Below are positions 20,991 through 31,535 of a stretch of 64,000 bases of DNA, in pieces (position 1 is the first letter of the stretch; every line of letters begins with the position of its first letter). This DNA is from Xanthostigma xanthostigma. Lineage: Eukaryota; Arthropoda; Insecta; Raphidioptera; Raphidiidae. The translations under genes were made by a program, and so were the position numbers. The stretch is from contig OY754475.1 of the NCBI GenBank assembly GCA_963575645.1, positions 8,990,001 through 9,054,000 on the forward strand. Reading direction: 5' to 3'. A model generated the notes under the pieces. It was not told where the DNA came from, made no database searches, and saw only the letters and a list, made by a program, of their open reading frames with translations.

Positions 20991-21499
20991 TACATTAACA
21001 TAACATAAACGCAATACTAAAAAAATAAATACACGCAAAGTTTGAAACTGAAAATCAGAATTTGACGGACCAACAGTTTGAGTACCGCTATTTTACGTTG
21101 TTCTCTGAATGCTGTACGGAAGAATAGATGAAGGTTTAATTTATTCTAAAAATAAATTTACTTCAGGAAAGTTAGCGCGCCGGTAAAATTGTGTGAACCT
21201 CAAACTGAATAGACTAACAATACATTACAGGAGAACTTGTCTTAGGTCACACTGAAGTTGTTTTGTATAGGCTTTGCTCAAATATAAAATCTTTAAACCA
21301 AATGCAATACGACGTTAAAGGCTCTTCCGACCCTACGAAAACGTAAAAAGTAATTAAAAAGTAATTTTTGAGTCAGTATTGTATCTTTTAAAAAATGTTT
21401 AACCTAATTATTTTTGCTTGATGTATTTTTTGATTGAAACTTTCGATTCCCAGCATCTCCGAATATTTTTTAATTCAATAATTTTTTATTTTTAATGAC
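20991..21499. other. Unassigned spacer
   Basis: Nothing recognised. Confidence 0.4.
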
Positions 21500-21956
21500 T
21501 TACTTGTGGCCCGATCCGGCTTCGCCCGGATTTGTAGATTGCCTGTAAAACTATTCTTCGACGTGGTGGCAAAAATTATTATAGAATAATAGCCGTATTT
21601 GCAGAGCGTTGTCATATATTTATTAATAATAGCCATTATACCCGCGGGTTTGAGATGAAACAATGCATTGACAACAGTAGTAGAGCCTTCGGCTCCACCG
21701 TATTCCACGCAACTTTTTCAGTATTTCTTTCTACAAAAATCTTATTCGAACTGTCACGAAAATATACAAAATCATCGATTTTTTCGATTTTTCCTTTATG
21801 TTTTTCCTATTTTTTTTCTTAAATCACCCCAGTAATAGAGGCTAACAAAACAAAAAAAAAAATCAAATCGGTCGAGCCACTTTCAATTTGTTGCGAGACT
21901 CATGTACGGAAATTGATTTATATAGATTAAAAAAAGTCAAATGCAGCAAAATTCGT

Positions 21957-22226
21957 CTATTCAATCTTTGATTAACGTCTGATTAGAACTCTTCAGTAAA
22001 TAAAATTATCGACCAATTTTTCAGACAAATATATTAACAAAATAATATAATTAATACATTAATGTTTCGATCCGGATTTGGATCTTCTTCAGAACTGATC
22101 TGAAAATATAAAAAGTAATTAATATTTAGTTTCTATTTATTTTTAATGAAATTCGTGATAGATTTTTTAATTATATTTTTTGTTAATATATTTGTCTGAA
22201 AAATTGGTCGATAATTTTTTTATTGA
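21957..22226 (-). mobile_element. Short palindromic Penelope derivative (270 bp)
   Basis: Both ends carry the Penelope 3' terminus in inverted orientation (AATTATCGACCAATTTTTCA at the left, TGAAAAATTGGTCGATAATT at the right), enclosing the hammerhead-like segment and nothing coding. A perfect 9-bp duplication AAAATTCGT flanks it (21,948-21,956 and 22,227-22,235). This shows it inserted as this small unit rather than being cut down afterwards. Confidence 0.82.
22052..22092 (-). ncRNA. Hammerhead-ribozyme-like core (copy B)
   Basis: On the minus strand CTGAAGA (22,092-22,086), stem II GATCC/GGATC perfectly paired around AAATCC, GAAA (22,068-22,065), then ACAT-TA-ATGT as stem III followed by A. 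Stem I is weak. Confidence 0.5.
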
Positions 22227-22285
22227 AAAATTCGTTTATATTTAATAGGTAATCTACAAAATCGGATGAAGTCGAACCTGGCCAC

Positions 22286-22658
22286 TAGTTCAATAAAAAA
22301 ATTGTAATACTGCTGTCCAGCAAACCGCTATACAAGTAACTTTCTTTTTGTGGAAAAGCCACACCTTCGCTTTTCCAATTTATTGATTAAATATTTTTTT
22401 ACAAACCATTTACAGTTCAAAATTAAATTACAAGAACTTTATATCGAGTCTACAAAGTTTCGTGGAAACAATAAGTTTGAAAAAAAGTGTGTAATTAGTC
22501 AACAAAAAAAGGAAGCGACATTTTCAATATGACAGGAAGAAGAGGTAAACAACTCGATCTATCTCTGTCTCTGTTATCCTCATTAAGACTGACACGTCCA
22601 TTGTAAACACACGTCCTTGTACAGTAGTACACAGTAGACAATAGTCTCGCTGTACTCC
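22286..22658. other. Unassigned spacer
   Basis: Nothing recognised. Confidence 0.35.
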
Positions 22659-23141
22659 TTGCACCCTCTTCCATCCTACTTCGACCGTCTTCCAACAACA
22701 ATTACACATGCACATAGCACCGGGTGCTCGACAATCATTTGTGGGGCAGAGTGCCCCCGGTCTCCCCTGTCTTCACTCAATCCACAATGCTCTCACGTTG
22801 GTAACATTGGTGTGGTATCGTATGCACGTCATGCAAATATCACCTTATGCATCTTTGCTTACACAATCTGTAGTTGGCTAGCTTTATGGACCTATATTGC
22901 TATCCGTCTACAGTCTACACTAAGCTTAAAGAAGGTATGTAAGAAGGTTTACGTGAAAACGTCTGTTAACTCGTCGAAAAGGGAACGAAAAAACCCAAAC
23001 GTCTACGGATCATTTGCAGGCGATACAGGAAACAGTAATACTCGACGTTTTAAGGAGGTTGATGCGTTACAGTCCCAATCAAAAGTATGTCGAATTCTAA
23101 ATGGGAACTTTTCCAAAATAAATTTTTACAAAATGTTATAA
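22659..23141 (+). other. Unrecognised 160-codon open frame
   Basis: The longest frame in this part of the window. It begins MHPLPSYFDRLPTTITHAHS and ends with a basic, polar stretch (KKVYVKTSVNSSKRERKNPN). There is no family motif, signal peptide or convincing codon pattern, and the sequence before it is low complexity. Probably a chance frame in a region of moderate GC content, but I cannot exclude an exon. Confidence 0.15.
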
Positions 23142-23769
23142 GTCGATGATACCAATAAATTATTGTCATAAAGGCATAAATAAATAATTTTTTTTAATAT
23201 TAATTAATTATTTCAGTATTTTACTTAATGGACTAACTTTTGAATTTTTTGTACAAAGTTAGGTTAGAAAAAATAAATTTATGTAAATATCTGTATTTTA
23301 CATATTTTTTGCAGTAAATAATTAAAAAAAAGAAATTAGAAGTAATAAAAATTAAAATTAAATCATTAAAAAGTTGAAAATTCAGTTAAAATCGTTAAAA
23401 TTGTCAAGAATAAAAGTCCATAATCGAAAAGTGCTAAGGTTTAATAATTTTTTTTTTATTAAAAGTCTCCTAATTAAATTGGAAAAAATATTAAAATATG
23501 CGTAATACATCGATGCTTTACATAGTTAGTTTTCAGAACTGCTGACATTATTTGGTTATTTGCAAAAAATTAAAATGTACCGTTTGCATGCTAGGTTGAC
23601 ATATTTTCCATAAGACTACATTTTAATTTTTAACTTTATAAATAATTTTGGATTTTTTACATAAAATTTTGTCATAAAAATCTATTAAAAAAACTTTATT
23701 TCAGATTTTTTTATTATCTTCGTAAAACGGCTCAACCTCCTTAAGGAAACAATTACGGCGTATGTATTT
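23142..23769. other. AT-rich spacer
   Basis: Very AT-rich. The only feature is an 11-bp inverted pair AAGGAGGTTGA (23,052) and TCAACCTCCTT (23,733). No gene. Confidence 0.4.
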
Positions 23770-23900
23770 CTATACTAATATATAAAGCTGAAGAGCTTGT
23801 TTGTTTGTTTGTTTGAACGCGCTAATCTTAGGAACTACTAGATCGAATTAAAAAAAAAAAATTGTTGGATAGCCCATTTATCGAGGAATGTATATTTAGA
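23770..23900 (-). repeat. RTE-like repeat fragment
   Basis: TACTAATATATAAAGCTGAA, GTTTGTTTGTTTGAACGCGC and GATAGCCCATTTATCGAGGA are the reverse complement of the 3' part of the repeat at 24,405-24,745. Confidence 0.6.
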
Positions 23901-24129
23901 TTAACGTAGGTTCAATCAATGTAACACTGTAACAGCCTTTCTTAAAAATTTAGTCGTATTTATAAATGGAAATTTATTTTCTAGGCTAATATAAAAACTA
24001 TTGTTACTCGTGATGTATGCATTCTATTATGTCGTATAAAAGCTTTGAAAATATGTTTTCTTTTATAAATTTAATAAAATTGAAGTAAAAATCTTTGTAT
24101 TATAAATGACATAAATATAGGTAACATTT

Positions 24130-25110
24130 TTTATTATACGTACAATAAACCCGGAACTATTGTCGTATGTGAAACGGTTTTATATTATGAAAATAAAATG
24201 GTTATAAAACAGGCTATTAGTTGAGTATCCGCGAGAAAAAAATTGTAGGGTTATGGGCGCTCAACAACTCAGGTTATTAGCGTCTAATTTTGTATACGCA
24301 AGGCTTACGTACCTAAATAGTTGCACATTATTTTATGTGTTCGCTGTATGCTTGACGGCAGCATCGTCTACCGTCCGCATTTTTTCATGTTCTTATATAA
24401 ACACTAGCGGTCCCGCCCGGTTTCACCCGGGTGCAAAGGAACGAATGTGGGGGGGGCATGACTACGCACATTCGTCTTAGTTTACCGAGATGAATGTTGT
24501 GTACAAATTTCATGATGATCGGAGTTACCGTTCAAAAGTTTTTGTCGAACGGACAAATTTTGAGTTACATTTTGCAACATTTTTCATTGATGCTCTGCTC
24601 CTATTGGTCGTAGCATGATATTATATAGCCTTCCTCGATAAATAGACTATCAAACAAAAAAAAATTCAAATCGAACCAGTAGTTCCTGAGATTAGCGCGT
24701 TTAACCAAACAAACAAACTCTTCAGCTTTATAAATTAGAATGCAAAAGAGCATTTTTAAAATAACTGTAATAACAATTAAACGAAACCCTTAATTATGAA
24801 AATTTTTATACCCAGTTAAGGAGATACTATAGTGTTTATGCTGATTCACTGAAAAAACGTATTGAGTATAATTATTTCGAAAAAAGTAAAAAAAAATGTA
24901 GTATTCGACGTTTACTTCCGCGAAGACTACCAGCGCCGCTAGCGGGCAAAAGATTGGGATTTAACTGCCTTGTTATTATTGTTATAAACCGCAAACCTTC
25001 TTGATAAACGATATGGTAGGGGGCGCGACGAAAACCACATCTGGCGTCCACATGAAATTATACTCTATAGCTGTTGCATGATTTATTGCTCATTTAGTCC
25101 ACAGCTCACA
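24130..25110 (+). repeat. Repeat R24/45, copy 1, split
   Basis: Flanks of the RTE-like insertion match the inverted copy at 45,000-45,340 plus 45,655-45,715: GACGGCAGCATCGTCTACCG on one side, ACTTCCGCGAAGACTACCAG and CGCCGCTAGCGGGCAA on the other. The class is unknown. It is interrupted at 24,405-24,745 by an RTE-like repeat. Confidence 0.6.
24405..24745 (+). mobile_element. RTE-like repeat
   Basis: Uninterrupted relative of 4049-4650 and 35,840-36,475: head ACTAGCGGTCCCGCCCGGTT..CACCCGGGTG, body GGAGTTACCGTTCAAAAGTT and GTAGTTCCTGAGATTAGCGC, tail CTCTTCAGCTTTATAAATTA. Confidence 0.65.
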
Positions 25111-25172
25111 TTACGATCTAAAAGGTTTACATTGTCTTTCAGAACAATGACTAATATTTATTTCTGAAAATA

Positions 25173-25323
25173 CAGTGGATTTCGGTTATAGCGACGATGA
25201 AGAGGCCACATAAGTGCGTCGCTATATAGAAAGAAAAGTATACTTTAAATTCAAGGGATTCTTGTCATGTCGCTATAATCGAAAAGTATTTAGAACCGAG
25301 GTCGTTATAAATGAAATCCACTG
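25173..25323. mobile_element. pogo/Tigger-like MITE (151 bp)
   Basis: Inverted ends CAGTGGATTTCGGTTATAGC and CAGTGGATTTCATTTATAAC, flanked by TA on both sides, the target site of the Tc1/mariner/pogo group. No transposase. Confidence 0.75.
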
Positions 25324-25724
25324 TACATTTATCTAGAATCATTTCTTCCGCGTTTATGAAGAATCAACTGTATAAAGCTTGTTTTTATAAAAATAAAACA
25401 GAGTAAATTTTGATTAAATCAAAACAAAGATAAAAATATCTCTGGTCGAAAAATGCATTTTAAATTAAAATTGTTTTAGGGGTGTTAAACTCACTTGAGT
25501 CGCGGGTCGATAGTAATATTATGTCATTGGTGGCAGTCAAAGAAAAAGAATTCTTGTATATTGCGGAAATATTTTTCTATACCAAAACTTAAGGTCGCTA
25601 GTTCCTTGCTAGATGTGGTTGCTAGGTTTCAAACGTATTGAGGCGCTGGGTTTCGTGATTGCTTATAGAATACCGTATAGAATTTTTCTAGTATATCAAT
25701 ACAGTGAATTTAATAAAAGACGCA
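25324..25724. other. Unassigned spacer
   Basis: Nothing recognised. Confidence 0.35.
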
Positions 25725-25902
25725 CTATATACATGAGTTTTGTTGATATTCTAGCTATGGAAATCATTATAGCATTACAAAAAATCGTGCTACTTAAAAT
25801 GCAACATACACCGAAAGGGAACTATTTTCTTTAACGCTTAATGATTTTCATAGCTACCAAATAAACAAACTTAGTTTTTGTTGCGTCTTTATTGAAATTC
25901 AC

Positions 25903-26165
25903 TGTTCAAATCTTTGATTAACGTCTGATTAGAACTCTTCAATAAATAAAATTATCGACCAATTTTTCAGACAAATATGTATATTAACAAAAAATATAAA
26001 AATTAATACCTACATTATTAGAATCTAATTATTAATTAATTTTTTATATTTTTTAGATCAGTTCTGAAGAAGGTCCAAATCCGGACCAAAACGTTAATAT
26101 ATTAATTTTTATATTTTTTGTTAATATATTTGTCTGAAAAATTGGTCGATAATTTTATTTATTGA
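25903..26165 (+). mobile_element. Short palindromic Penelope derivative (263 bp)
   Basis: Same architecture as 21,957-22,226 in the opposite sense: inverted Penelope termini around a hammerhead-like core. Perfect 10-bp duplication TGAAATTCAC (25,893-25,902 and 26,166-26,175). Inserted in a tandem array. Confidence 0.85.
26064..26103 (+). ncRNA. Hammerhead-ribozyme-like core (copy C)
   Basis: CTGAAGA (26,064-26,070), stem II GGTCC/GGACC perfect around AAATCC, then AAAA where GAAA is expected, then ACGTTAAT. Compared with copy B the stem II pair A-T has become G-C on both strands of the stem, which keeps the pairing. Confidence 0.45.
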
Positions 26166-26660
26166 TGAAATTCACAATCACATTTAATCCTACATTGTTT
26201 CTTTTTCATTTCTAGACCTACTTTCTTTTAAATTCAAGTTGATCAAACTGGTGGAAATTATTAATGCATTACATAAAATCGTTCCACTTAAAATGCAACA
26301 TACACCGAAAAAGAACGATTTTGCTGTAATGCATTAATGATTTCCATAGCCACCAAATAAACCTATATTTTTCATTTCTAGACCTACTTCCTTTTAAATT
26401 CAAGTTGATCAAACTGGTGGAAATAATTAATGCATTACAAAAAATCGTTCCACTTAAAATGCAACATACATCGAAAAAGAACGATTTTGCTGTAATGAAT
26501 TAATGATTTTCATAGCCACCAAATAAACCCATTTTTTTCATTTCTAGACATACTTCCTTTTAAATTCAAGTTGATCAAACTGGTGGAAATAATTAATTTA
26601 TTACATAAAATCGTTCCACTTAAAATGCATTAATGATTTCCGTAGCTACTATATCAACAA

Positions 26661-27029
26661 AACTCTGTACCAACAGTTGGTTTACTAGAAAAATTCTATA
26701 AGCAAAGATTCTACTATGATATTCATTTGTTACAGCCTTCGAACTGTTTTTATCAGGCACGTACTTTCGTGTATCAAATATGAACAATACGTCGCTGTGT
26801 TTAAATATCTGTGTTTCAATCTTCTAACATGTCGTAAAACTAGCCGTAAAATCTCATGTAACTACAATTCATGACTTTATGACGTCAAGCACAAACTGTC
26901 ACTTGTTTTTATCGTCTTTACGTCGGTTTGGAATTGTCATTCCGTGTTTTTAATAAACGATATTCTTATCTAGATACGGTCCTGTATACAACATTGAAAG
27001 TTCCATATTCAAGAATATATATAATAAAA
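26661..27029. other. Unassigned spacer
   Basis: Nothing recognised. Confidence 0.35.
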
Positions 27030-27270
27030 GTTTGCCGGCGGTGCCATTGTCGGTTCGGGGAGCGGTTAAACATCCGCGAGACGAGCGAAGACGGAGCGAC
27101 GACGGTGGCTAGGTTGGTGAATGCGGTGGAAGTGAAGTAGCGGGCACGTCGCCTACACCATCGTCTCTATCTGACGGCATCATGCACGGACGCCTACGTT
27201 ACCGTTGTCGTGTCGCACGGCCTACCTACTGTCCGGTTAGTCGCCACGTGAAGCGTTATTATCGTCCTGG
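27030..27270. other. Local GC-rich, CpG-rich island
   Basis: About 240 bp clearly richer in GC and CpG than its surroundings (CGGTTCGGGGAGCGG, GAGACGAGCGAAGACGGAGC, GTCGTGTCGCACGGCC). A 70-codon frame runs in from 26,928 to 27,140 but shows no family. It could be a 5' exon, a promoter or an unclassified repeat. Confidence 0.35.
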
Positions 27271-27399
27271 ATCAGGGTTACCAACCCTTGATTAGTTCAC
27301 ACTATAAACGACATAATTATAACAAAGACAAGGCAGGCAAACGGTTTATCCTCGTTGTGAGTTGCAGTCACATTTTAATTGCCGTGGTTTTTACCATTA

Positions 27400-28190
27400 C
27401 AACCCACCAGTGGGGAATGGTACTAGTTAAGATCAAAAATTACTTTTCAAAAATTTACAATTTTTTTCGTTTTGAAGTCCCCAGAATCCAAAAAACATAC
27501 TTTTAGAAAAACTCTGTGCGTCTGTTTGTTTGTCTGTGAACACGATACAGGTCAAACGGAGGAGCGGATTGAAACTAAATTTTGGGAGGATGTTTGGTAT
27601 GCAAATATGAAGAGCCCTATTGTTTTTAGGGAAAATCGGCGCATGCGCAAAAGAGATATATGCTATAACGGTGTTTTTTACATAATAATTGTATACTTTT
27701 CATAACGGCTTATTATTCTATTTATTTTTTCAAGAAAATTTTGTAAAACAATTTTTTTTCTAACTCTATAGTTTCGAAAATATTTTGAAAATAAAAAAAA
27801 TAAATGTCAGGAATAAACTAGTTCGGCATGCTTTGATTAATTTTTACATGACGTGGGACATATTATGTAGGTAACTATGGCAACGAATAGCAAATATCAT
27901 ATTGACTACTAGCCATTACCCGCGTCACCTCACACGATATCAGAAATTTTATGTCAACATTTTTGAAGTTGGAATGGTCCCATCGCCCTATTGGCTGAAA
28001 TTTATTTATATAATAATGGATACTTTTCATAACGGCTTAATATTCTATTTATGTTTTCAAGAAAGTTTTGTTAAAAACATTTTTTTCTTAACTTTATGGT
28101 TTCGGAAATATTTTGAAAATAAAAAAAGATCAGGTGTTCTTTTCTTTTGTAGATCTGTCAGAAATAAACTAGTTAGGCACGCTTTAATTA
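27400..28190 (+). repeat. Dispersed repeat family B, two joined copies
   Basis: It starts near GTGGGGAATGGTACTAGTTA and runs through CGATACAGGTCAAACGGAGG, AATATGAAGAGCCCTATTGT and GCATGCGCAAAAGAGATATA, then a second partial copy begins about 27,908 (GCCATTACCCGCGTCACC). No coding. Confidence 0.65.
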
Positions 28191-28360
28191 ATTTCGGATC
28201 AGGTTCTCGCGGCATTGCCTAGGGCACTAATTGAAGTCACTATAGGTACTGTCTTTTATGAAAATGACATCGTCTGTAAAATCGGAACCATTTTTTAAAG
28301 TCGTCGCTTCTAGTACATACTCAAAAAGTTGTCGCAAAATAAAATTGGATTAATAACGCG
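28191..28360. other. Unassigned spacer
   Basis: Nothing recognised. Confidence 0.3.
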
Positions 28361-28369
28361 CAAAAACTA

Positions 28370-28636
28370 ACGTGTTGAGTTAGCCCCTCAACCAAACAAT
28401 ATTGCTTCCAAACAATTTGTAACTTATTTTAATTTGTTACAAATTGTTTCGGTAGAAGTTGGTAACTTTGGGAGTTACCGTGAAGTTAGCCCCTCATTGA
28501 GAGACGGGTCATATCTCGCAAACGGTTTGGTTGCAAATTAAAAATGTCGGGTACAAATAGTTACAAACTAAATTATAAAGGTTATAATTTTTTTGGAAGC
28601 AATATTGCTCGGTTGGGGGGCTAGCTTTACACACGT
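28370..28636. mobile_element. MITE with 9-bp target duplication (Mutator-like)
   Basis: Terminal inverted repeats pair AGTTAGCCCCTCAACC..ATATTGCTTCCAA with TTGGAAGCAATATTGCTCGG..TTGGGGGGCTAGCT, ends ACGTGT/ACACGT. A perfect 9-bp duplication CAAAAACTA flanks it (28,361-28,369; 28,637-28,645). A 9-bp duplication with long TIRs is typical of Mutator-like elements; the superfamily call rests on that alone. Confidence 0.7.
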
Positions 28637-28659
28637 CAAAAACTAGTGTTATTTTAAAG

Positions 28660-29177
28660 CAAAGGTTTCCAAACTTTTTTGTCTCGTAGACCACTTACCA
28701 TGTTTTTCGGTTTTGGATATACCCCCTGCTTATCTGATATTGATTTTTTGCAAATTCATTAATTTCAAATGTATTTTTGACAACCGGTATAGTGCTACTC
28801 ACTTTGAACGATTTAAATTTATAACGGTAGTGAAATGTAGTGTGAAATGTTTAGTTTTATACATTTATTAATTAGATTCAAATTAAACGAATCAAATTAA
28901 AATTTACTTTCTGTTACATAAAATAACTAAGAAAAAAATAAATGCTTTTAGTGTGAGGGATGAACCTGATGCTTTAATAATAAATTTAGTTAGATTTAAT
29001 CTTAAATATCTTCGGTTAACGATGTCTAGTTTGTTTCTTTTTTGTTAGGAGGTTCACTATATACCGTTGACCCCCATTTTCATTTCATGGACCTCCAATT
29101 TTTTTCCCGCTGACATGGACCCTTTGCAAGTTGTCGTCGACCCCTGGGGGTCGAATAAATCACTTTGGGAATCACTG
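28660..29177. mobile_element. hAT-type MITE
   Basis: Ends CAAAGGTTTCCAAACTTTT and CAGTGATTCCCAAAGTG (read inward) with 8-bp TTTTAAAG / TTTTAGAG flanks, one mismatch. Subterminal GTCTCGTAGACCACTTACCA and GACCCCTGGGGGTCG motifs are typical of this widespread hAT type. No transposase. Confidence 0.82.
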
Positions 29178-29313
29178 TTTTAGAGCGTCACAAAAGAATC
29201 AAACTGTATTTCTCACGCTGAGAAAAATTCAAAAGAACCGAGGCAATTTTAAATTTCTACATATTAAAAAAAATTTCATCGTAAAGTTAAATTTGGCGCA
29301 ACAATTTTAAACA
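29178..29313. other. Unassigned spacer
   Basis: Nothing recognised. Confidence 0.3.
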
Positions 29314-29336
29314 AGAGAGAGAGAGAGAGAGAGAAA
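29314..29336. repeat. (GA)n microsatellite
   Basis: About eleven GA units. Confidence 0.95.
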
Positions 29337-30036
29337 AATGACAATAACTATTAAATTTAACAACCCTGGTTACTGTGTTAGATGCTATGGTTATGACGGC
29401 AGCTTTTTGAGAGCTTCAGACTTCTCTGCTATGCCTTCGTACAACAGCAAAGTTTTGTCGCTCAGAGAGAAATAAATTCATTTTATTATGTTTGTTTGTG
29501 TTTCATTTAATGTTTGAAGAGTGGAAAATGGAATCTCCACTCTTATATTACTGGAGTTACGTGTGCTCTGCCTCTACCTTTGTTCAGTGACGGCTCGTGC
29601 CGTCTCTTATTCTGTCACTCATTCACAATTCGTTTACACTTTCGAGAACTAACGTTTCTAACAAATAAAAAAAACTCCCGACCCAAAACGACACGTGCTT
29701 AAAAAATATTATACTTTTTATTATCCGCGTGAAAGTAGCTGATATTCACGAACACTTTGGGGATATAGATAAAAATTTGTCAAGTAATTTAATACTCTTG
29801 ATGTGAAACATCTAATGGCACGTTTGGTTGGAAGTAAAATTATGCGCGTTTGGTTTTTTGAGCAATGGTTTCTTTTATTCACTAATGCCCATATTATTAT
29901 TAAAGATAGAAGTTACTAATCCTGGAAGAAATTTATTCGTAGAATACAATTCACCAAGTAAATTATCAGGTAGAAAAGTTAGTTAAAGAATAAATATACA
30001 CTGCATTATACTCTTTGCTTTTTTTGTTGAATATCC
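29337..30036. other. Unassigned spacer
   Basis: No gene or repeat class recognised. Confidence 0.4.
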
Positions 30037-30211
30037 AAATTTTGGGAGGATGTTTGGTATGCAAATATGAAGAGCCCTATTGTTTCTGGGGAAAATCAGC
30101 GCATGCGCAGAAGAGATATATGCTATAACGGTGTTTTTTATATAATAATGGTATACTTTTCATAACGGCTTATTATTCTATTTATTTTTTCAAGAAAGTG
30201 TCGTTAAAATT
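30037..30211 (+). repeat. Family B fragment
   Basis: TTTTGGGAGGATGTTTGGTA, AATATGAAGAGCCCTATTGT and GGTATACTTTTCATAACGGC, as in the copy at 27.4 kb. It is cut by the next element. Confidence 0.7.
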
Positions 30212-30772
30212 TTTTTGACGTGATAACGTCTTATAAATTGATGAATCACCAATCTTATAAATTGATAAAACACCGGCTGCATGCACGAAAAAGTGTAACG
30301 TTCCGCCTGACCCTGTGCGTGCTTTTCTCGAAAACGGCCCTAACGATTTGGATGAAATTTACTGAAAAGGGATTTTGGGGGGCAAAAAATCGTTTTAGCT
30401 AGGTCTCATCTCTCGAAAAAATCGTTTTCATACAAATTTTATCATTATAAGAATCAATTTTTTGACGTATGAAAATACTTAAATATTGTAAGTAGGTTTT
30501 GAAATTTTATATAAACAATGAAACAATTGTTTTCAAAATATTATGACAATTAATCTTTGAGACTTAAAATAAATACGAAAGAAAGAAAGTTAAAAAAAAT
30601 AATTATATTATAGGTGGTGAGTAATTTTAATAAATAAAATTAACCTAAATTTGAAGCAAAAGATGCAATATCATAGATTCGAAATATTATATAAATTTAG
30701 GTTATGTATTACGGAGTACGTTATCACGTAAAACTATCGTCCGTAAACCGACTTTACAGACAACCAATTTTT
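30212..30772. mobile_element. Element with inverted ACGTGATAACG motifs, copy 1
   Basis: The left side TTTTTTGACGTGATAACGTC and right side CGTTATCACGTAAAACTATC..GTCCGTAAACCGACT are shared with 44,460-44,885, and it is embedded in family B sequence. The inverted ACGTGATAACG motif suggests a DNA transposon. The superfamily is not assigned. Confidence 0.55.
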
Positions 30773-30783
30773 TTCTAAACTTT

Positions 30784-30905
30784 ATAGTTTCGGAAATATT
30801 CACCTCACACGATATCAGAAATTTTATTTTCTTTATTATAATCAAATGCTAACACTTTGGAAGTTGGAATGGTCTCGTCGCCCAATTGGCTGAAATTTTT
30901 TTATA
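30784..30905 (+). repeat. Family B fragment
   Basis: TTATAGTTTCGGAAATATTC then ACCTCACACGATATCAGAAA and GGAAGTTGGAATGGTCTCG. It may be the continuation of the copy interrupted at 30,212. Confidence 0.6.
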
Positions 30906-31533
30906 CTAGACTCGTTTAGTTACAACGAAACGAAGATTCCTGCGGCGACGAGTCGCTTGTGCAAGCCTTTTCTATTCTCCCCATTCTTTAATACAATTTA
31001 TTTATGATTAAGCACAGTTTTATATTTCCTTGGCCCGTTGTTACGTACGTAACATGTAACAGCATTTGTTATACAACGTACGCATTACACAAGCCGTCTA
31101 CCCGCCCCCCGCAGCATCCTACCCAAAGGTTTATGGCCTTCCTTGACGGGGTTCAAACGAAACTCGTCTCATTATGCTAAACAATTAACAACACATTTTA
31201 TTATATAATATTTCAGATGAATTTATTTTCAACTGCAATATTATTTAATATTTAGAAAACAAAACAAACGAGCTTTTGAAGGCGTCCAACAAACTTTTTA
31301 AACGTCTCGTTGCGAATCCGTTTTTCAACAAAATGCTGATTTATTTAAATCCGGTGCACGTAAAAAACAGCACACAAAACAATGTTGCTGCGATAATAAT
31401 AAGGATGAAAAGGATTCTATGTATTATCTTTGCTTATATAGAGCCTCCTTTCTAGTTAGACGATCCGTTAAAAATAGATAACGTGTATAGGCCACGGCTT
31501 ACGTGATTCCGTTTTTACCATATACTTTTATTC
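30906..31533. other. Unassigned spacer
   Basis: No coding or repeat class recognised. Confidence 0.4.
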
Positions 31534-31535
31534 TA

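Larger units (their letters stand above)
21500..22285 (-). repeat. RTE-like repeat hosting a Penelope derivative
   Basis: Left part CCCGATCCGGCTTCGCCCGG..TTTGTAGATTGCC and right part AGGTAATCTACAAAATCGGA..GAAGTCGAACCTGG both belong to RTE-like tails. The short Penelope derivative lies between them. Confidence 0.5.
25725..26660. repeat. Tandem array, ~164-168 bp unit, with insertion
   Basis: Units with CATTTCTAGACCTACTTTC (26,207; 26,375; 26,539), TTGATCAAACTGGTGGAAAT and ATCGTTCCACTTAAAATGCA repeat at 168- and 164-bp intervals. A diverged unit lies at 25,725-25,890. The short Penelope derivative sits between the diverged unit and the rest. Confidence 0.8.
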
